Assembly: GCA_010027105.1 (NCBI GenBank)
Contig: RGVT01000152.1
Location: 1 to 6,569, forward strand
Source of the DNA: Planctomycetia bacterium
Lineage (GTDB): Bacteria > Planctomycetota > Planctomycetia > Pirellulales > UBA1268
Direction of reading: 5' to 3'
DNA length: 6,569 nucleotides
In this document: positions 4,516-6,569 of the stretch, piece by piece
How positions within the stretch are numbered: position 1 is the first letter of the stretch
Layout: the number at the start of each line of letters is the position of its first letter
Made by a program: the position numbers and the translations under genes
Notes under the pieces: generated by a model
Databases searched by the model: none
The model's input: the letters and a program-made list of their open reading frames with translations, nothing else
Told to the model about the DNA's origin: nothing

Positions 4516-4620
4516 GCTTCGGGCCACCCGATCCCCCTCGCCGGACGTTCGCCTCCGCCCGACCAATCCGCGTACGGCGGATCGGTGCCCGGCTTCGGCT
4601 CACTCGGAGCGACTGGCGCT
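4516..4620 (-). repeat. Dispersed repeat, full-length copy C
   Basis: The reverse complement of these 105 bases aligns with copy A (2627-2730) from head (AGCGCCAGTCGCT) to tail (GCCCGAAGC). Most differences are substitutions, with small length changes beside the stem-loop and near the tail. It carries the stem-loop at 4563-4585. With copy F it forms an inverted pair bounded by GGCTTCGGGC (4515-4524) and GCCCGAAGCC (4673-4682). Confidence 0.8.
4563..4585 (-). repeat. Stem-loop of repeat copy C
   Basis: On the minus strand CCGATCCGC (4585-4577) and GCGGATTGG (4571-4563) pair over nine positions with the same G-T wobble as copies A and B. The loop is changed to five bases, CGTAC. The wobble is a pair only when read in the direction of the repeat; on the other strand it becomes an A-C mismatch. 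Confidence 0.6.
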
Positions 4621-4634
4621 CCGGCATCCATGCC

Positions 4635-4687
4635 TGCGCTGGTCGCAAACGCCGGCTCAAGCGACACGAGTAGCCCGAAGCCTTCCC
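4635..4687 (+). repeat. Dispersed repeat, tail copy F
   Basis: The block at 4635-4656 matches the reverse complement of 2427-2448 at 20 of 22 positions, and AGCCCGAAGCC at 4672-4682 matches the tail of copies A and E. The middle of the unit has diverged from E. Confidence 0.65.
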
Positions 4688-4691
4688 GTGG

Positions 4692-4737
4692 CGACAGAGC
4701 TCCAGCTCTGTCGATCGACAGGCCTGGAGGCCTGTCG
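4692..4737. repeat. Twin perfect palindromes with TCCA and TGGA loops
   Basis: First hairpin: arms CGACAGAGC (4692-4700) and GCTCTGTCG (4705-4713), loop TCCA. Second hairpin: arms CGACAGGCC (4716-4724) and GGCCTGTCG (4729-4737), loop TGGA. Both are 22 bases with perfect 9-bp stems, separated by two bases, and their loops are reverse complements of each other. The second stem contains the same seven paired bases as the hairpin after serS (6514-6531). Between two convergent genes they could stop transcription from both sides. Confidence 0.8.
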
Positions 4738-4828
4738 CTACCGCGCTCAGAACTTTCGGCGGAGTCGGTCGGTGGGCACCCGGAGCCGGTGGGAGGAGCT
4801 GGTAGTCGGCAGCCCTCGGGGCGAAATG

Positions 4829-5182
4829 TCACTCGGCCTCGATCGAGGCGGCCATCGAGCCCTTCGAGCGGGCCAGGAGTTTGTCGGCGCCGAAGGCGTG
4901 GATCTGGTCGCGCTTCAGTTCGGCGTGTTCCTTCGTCGTCGTGAGCACCACCACGCGGCCCTTCGAGTCGACCTCCTCGGCGAGCTTGAAGCCCGTCTCC
5001 GGCGGGTGGCCGAAGAGCCGCTTGAGCATCCCGATCACGTACTGGAACGTGTGATCGTCGTCGTTCCAGAGCACCACGTGGTAGCGGGGCTGGCGCCGCG
5101 GCCGCGAGCGGTTCTCGGGGCGCACGGCGGCGACGACGCCCTCGGCGGGATCGGCGACGGCGGCAGCGGCGGCTTCTGTCAT
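4829..5182 (-). CDS. clpS: ATP-dependent Clp protease adaptor ClpS
   Basis: The protein has 117 residues. ClpS binds the N-terminal domain of ClpA/ClpC chaperones and delivers N-degron substrates to ClpP in the cytoplasm. A flexible Ala/Arg-rich N-terminus (1-32) precedes the folded domain: YHVVLWNDDDHTFQYVI (34-50) holds the Asn40-Asp41-Asp42 triad, equivalent to E. coli N34-D35-D36, which grips the substrate alpha-amino group. KEHAELKRDQIHAFG (84-98) matches the conserved second helix. By hand alignment, the pocket histidine of E. coli ClpS (H66) corresponds to Asp72 in EVDSKGR, and the gate Met40 to Phe46, so substrate choice may differ. The ATG at 5182 is the only start available, since an in-frame TGA lies 18 bases upstream; it has no Shine-Dalgarno sequence at normal spacing. 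The stop is TGA at 4831-4829. The gene is divergent from serS. Confidence 0.9.
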   Translation of the reverse strand: MTEAAAAAVADPAEGVVAAVRPENRSRPRRQPRYHVVLWNDDDHTFQYVIGMLKRLFGHPPETGFKLAEEVDSKGRVVVLTTTKEHAELKRDQIHAFGADKLLARSKGSMAASIEAE

Positions 5183-5193
5183 GGCTCGGCGAC

Positions 5194-5201
5194 AGTATAT
5201 T
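5194..5201. promoter_or_regulatory. Overlapping candidate -10 boxes for clpS and serS
   Basis: The eight bases AGTATATT contain TATATT for rightward transcription to serS (5196-5201) and TATACT for leftward transcription to clpS (5199-5194). TATACT also occurs before the decarboxylase gene. For clpS the box ends 11 bases before the ATG, so the leader would be only about four or five nt. For serS the leader would be about 20 nt and include GGGAG (5216-5220). No good -35 elements are seen. The sharing means the two promoters should compete. Confidence 0.4.
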
Positions 5202-5229
5202 CATCTCCTTTCACCGGGAGTGTCCGCAC

Positions 5230-6513
5230 GTGCTCGACCGTCGCTTCGTGGCCGACAACGTCGACCTGGTCACCGCCAACTGCCGCAACCGCGGGTCGGC
5301 GGCCGACGTGGCCCGGTTCGGCGACCTCGACCGCCTGCGGCGCAGCCTGCAGGCCGACGTCGACCGGCTCAACCACGAGGCGGGCCGGGTGAGCAGGTCG
5401 ATCGGCCAGGCCGCCGATGCGGCCGAGCGCGAGGCCCGCAAGGCGGAGGGCCGCCGGCTCCGCGAGGAGGTGGCCGCCCTCGAGGACCGCGTGGCGAAGG
5501 TCGCGGCGGAGTCGGACGAGATCCTCCGGCAGATCCCCAATCTCACCCACCCCGCCGCCCCGGTCGGCGGCGAGGACTCGGCCGTGGAGATCAGGCGCGG
5601 GAGGACGCCGCCACCCGCCTTCGGCTTCGCGGCGCGCGACCACGTGGAGATCGGCGCGGCCCTGAGGCTCTTCGACTTCGAGGCCGGGGCCCGCGTCGCC
5701 GGCCACGGCTTCTACTTCCTCCTGAACGACGCCGTGCTGCTCGAACTGGCGCTGCAGCGCTACGCGCTCGACCTTCTCGTGCGCGAGGGGTTCACGGCGA
5801 TGACCACGCCCGATCTCGCCCGCGACACGATCCTCGAGGGCACGGGCTTCATGCCGCGCGGTGACGAGACGCAGATCTACTCGATCAGCGGCTCCGATCT
5901 GTCCCTCGTGGCCACCGCCGAGATCACGCTCGGCGGCGCGTTCCACGAGCGGATCTTCGAGCCCGACGAGCTGCCGCTCAAGCTGTGCGGCATCAGCCAC
6001 TGCTTCCGCACCGAGGCCGGCGCCCACGGCAAGGCCACCCGCGGGCTGTACCGCGTGCACCAGTTCACGAAGGTGGAGATGTTCGCCTTCGCGAAGCCGG
6101 AGGAGAGCGAGGCGCTGCACGACCTGCTCCTCGATCTCGAGTGCCGGCTGTTCGACGGCCTCGAGATCCCCTACCGCGTGATCGACACGCCCTCGGGCGA
6201 CCTCGGCGGCCCGGCCTACCGCAAGTTCGACCTCGAGGCCTGGATGCCGGGCCGCGGCGCGGCCGGCGAGTGGGGCGAGGTCACGAGCACCTCCAACTGC
6301 ACCGACTTCCAGGCCCGGCGGCTGGCCGTGCGCTACAAGAAGCCGGGGGAGAAGGGGACGCACTTCGTCCACACGCTCAACGGCACGGCGATCGCGGTCA
6401 GCCGGGCGATCATCGCGATTCTCGAGAACCACCAGCAGGCCGACGGTTCGGTGCGGGTGCCCGCGGCGCTCGTGCCCTGGATGGGGAAGGACGCGCTGCG
6501 CTCACCCGCGTAG
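5230..6513 (+). CDS. serS: Seryl-tRNA synthetase
   Basis: The protein has 427 residues, normal for bacterial SerRS. The cytoplasmic enzyme charges tRNA-Ser (and tRNA-Sec where present) with serine. The N-terminal domain begins MLDRRFVADNVDLV, the usual SerRS opening, and continues into a charged antiparallel coiled coil at about residues 30-105 that contacts the tRNA long variable arm. The class II catalytic core follows: the TAE serine-binding loop (T229-A230-E231), motif 2 CFRTEAG (258-264; Arg260 and Glu262) running to VHQFTKVE, SNCTDFQARR (355-364), and motif 3 LNGTAIAVSR (383-392; Arg392). The start is GTG at 5230, supported by the family N-terminus and by GGGAG nine bases upstream. The stop is TAG at 6511-6513, directly followed by a hairpin. 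All key motifs are intact. The enzyme should be essential. Confidence 0.96.
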   Translation: MLDRRFVADNVDLVTANCRNRGSAADVARFGDLDRLRRSLQADVDRLNHEAGRVSRSIGQAADAAEREARKAEGRRLREEVAALEDRVAKVAAESDEILRQIPNLTHPAAPVGGEDSAVEIRRGRTPPPAFGFAARDHVEIGAALRLFDFEAGARVAGHGFYFLLNDAVLLELALQRYALDLLVREGFTAMTTPDLARDTILEGTGFMPRGDETQIYSISGSDLSLVATAEITLGGAFHERIFEPDELPLKLCGISHCFRTEAGAHGKATRGLYRVHQFTKVEMFAFAKPEESEALHDLLLDLECRLFDGLEIPYRVIDTPSGDLGGPAYRKFDLEAWMPGRGAAGEWGEVTSTSNCTDFQARRLAVRYKKPGEKGTHFVHTLNGTAIAVSRAIIAILENHQQADGSVRVPAALVPWMGKDALRSPA

Positions 6514-6531
6514 GACAGGCTTCGGCCTGTC
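6514..6531 (+). terminator. UUCG-capped hairpin after serS, likely terminator or 3'-end stabiliser
   Basis: GACAGGC (6514-6520) and GCCTGTC (6525-6531) pair perfectly around the very stable TTCG tetraloop, beginning at the base after the serS TAG. No T-tract follows (GGGCACGCC instead). It may therefore stabilise the 3' end or act in Rho-dependent termination rather than as a classical intrinsic terminator. Confidence 0.55.
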
Positions 6532-6569
6532 GGGCACGCCGGAGGATTGTTGCCATTCGTGACAGGCTG

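Larger units (their letters stand above)
4486..4828. other. Intergenic region between convergent genes, repeat-filled
   Basis: This 343-bp gap lies between the 3' ends of the small exported-protein gene and clpS. It contains repeat copy C, tail copy F and a twin palindrome, which cover 4515-4737 almost completely. The last 90 bases (4738-4828) show nothing recognisable. No canonical terminator with a T-run is visible for either gene, so the palindromes may serve that role. Confidence 0.7.

Noticed and set aside
4473..5204. Minus-strand frame starting at the ATG after AAAGGAG, overlapping clpS
   Set aside because: The Shine-Dalgarno match touches the ATG, spacing too short for use, and the translation is Arg-rich over the whole clpS gene and repeat copies C and F. 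The site itself is kept as a finding.
5179..6432. Minus-strand open frame of 417 codons antisense to serS
   Set aside because: Shadow of serS; no motifs, and it runs through the clpS-serS promoter region.
6541..6569. Start of another gene after serS (GGAGG at 6541-6545 followed by TTG or GTG)
   Set aside because: Only 29 bases remain; no ATG is present at proper spacing and the frame cannot be tested.

Overview
The window is 6.6 kb of very GC-rich bacterial DNA whose genes use mostly G/C-ending codons. The gene content, the style of the ClpS homologue, the small lineage-type hypothetical proteins and the intergenic gaps packed with short palindromic repeats suggest a planctomycete. That placement is inferred from general resemblance, not from a marker-gene comparison.

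Layout from left to right. (1) 2-457 (+) is the C-terminal 151 residues of a nucleotidylyltransferase-fold protein of the NMN/nicotinate-nucleotide adenylyltransferase type, cut by the window edge. (2) 495-2219 (-) is a complete thiamine-diphosphate 2-oxo-acid decarboxylase of the pyruvate/indolepyruvate decarboxylase family, convergent with the first gene. (3) 2220-2940 is a 720-bp gap with no credible gene, filled with hairpins and dispersed repeats. (4) 2941-3144 (-) is a 67-residue protein with two membrane segments. (5) 3492-4121 and 4153-4485 (+) are a likely two-gene operon: a thioredoxin-fold protein with a WCGDC active site, and a small signal-anchored or exported protein. (6) 4486-4828 is a second repeat-filled gap. 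(7) 4829-5182 (-) is the ClpS adaptor, and 5230-6513 (+) is seryl-tRNA synthetase. These two are divergent across 47 bp that hold overlapping candidate -10 boxes. A UUCG-capped hairpin starts directly after the serS stop codon.

The protein genes are mostly housekeeping and do not form an obvious joint pathway. Links exist only within the thioredoxin/small-protein pair (close spacing) and the clpS/serS divergent pair (shared promoter region).

The most unusual content is non-coding. The two long gaps share a dispersed repeat family of about 105 bp, with three full-length or interrupted copies (A, B, C) and three tail copies (D, E, F). In both gaps two copies are arranged as an inverted pair with the tail motif GCCCGAAGCC facing outward. 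The unit carries a 10-bp stem-loop that shows a compensatory base change between copies. Around it sits a second class of perfect hairpins with unrelated stems but a recurring TCC / TCCA (or TGGA) loop. One full unit appears to be interrupted by about 40 bp that carry such a hairpin. This looks like a modular, possibly mobile, family of small structured repeats; whether it has been described cannot be decided from the sequence alone.
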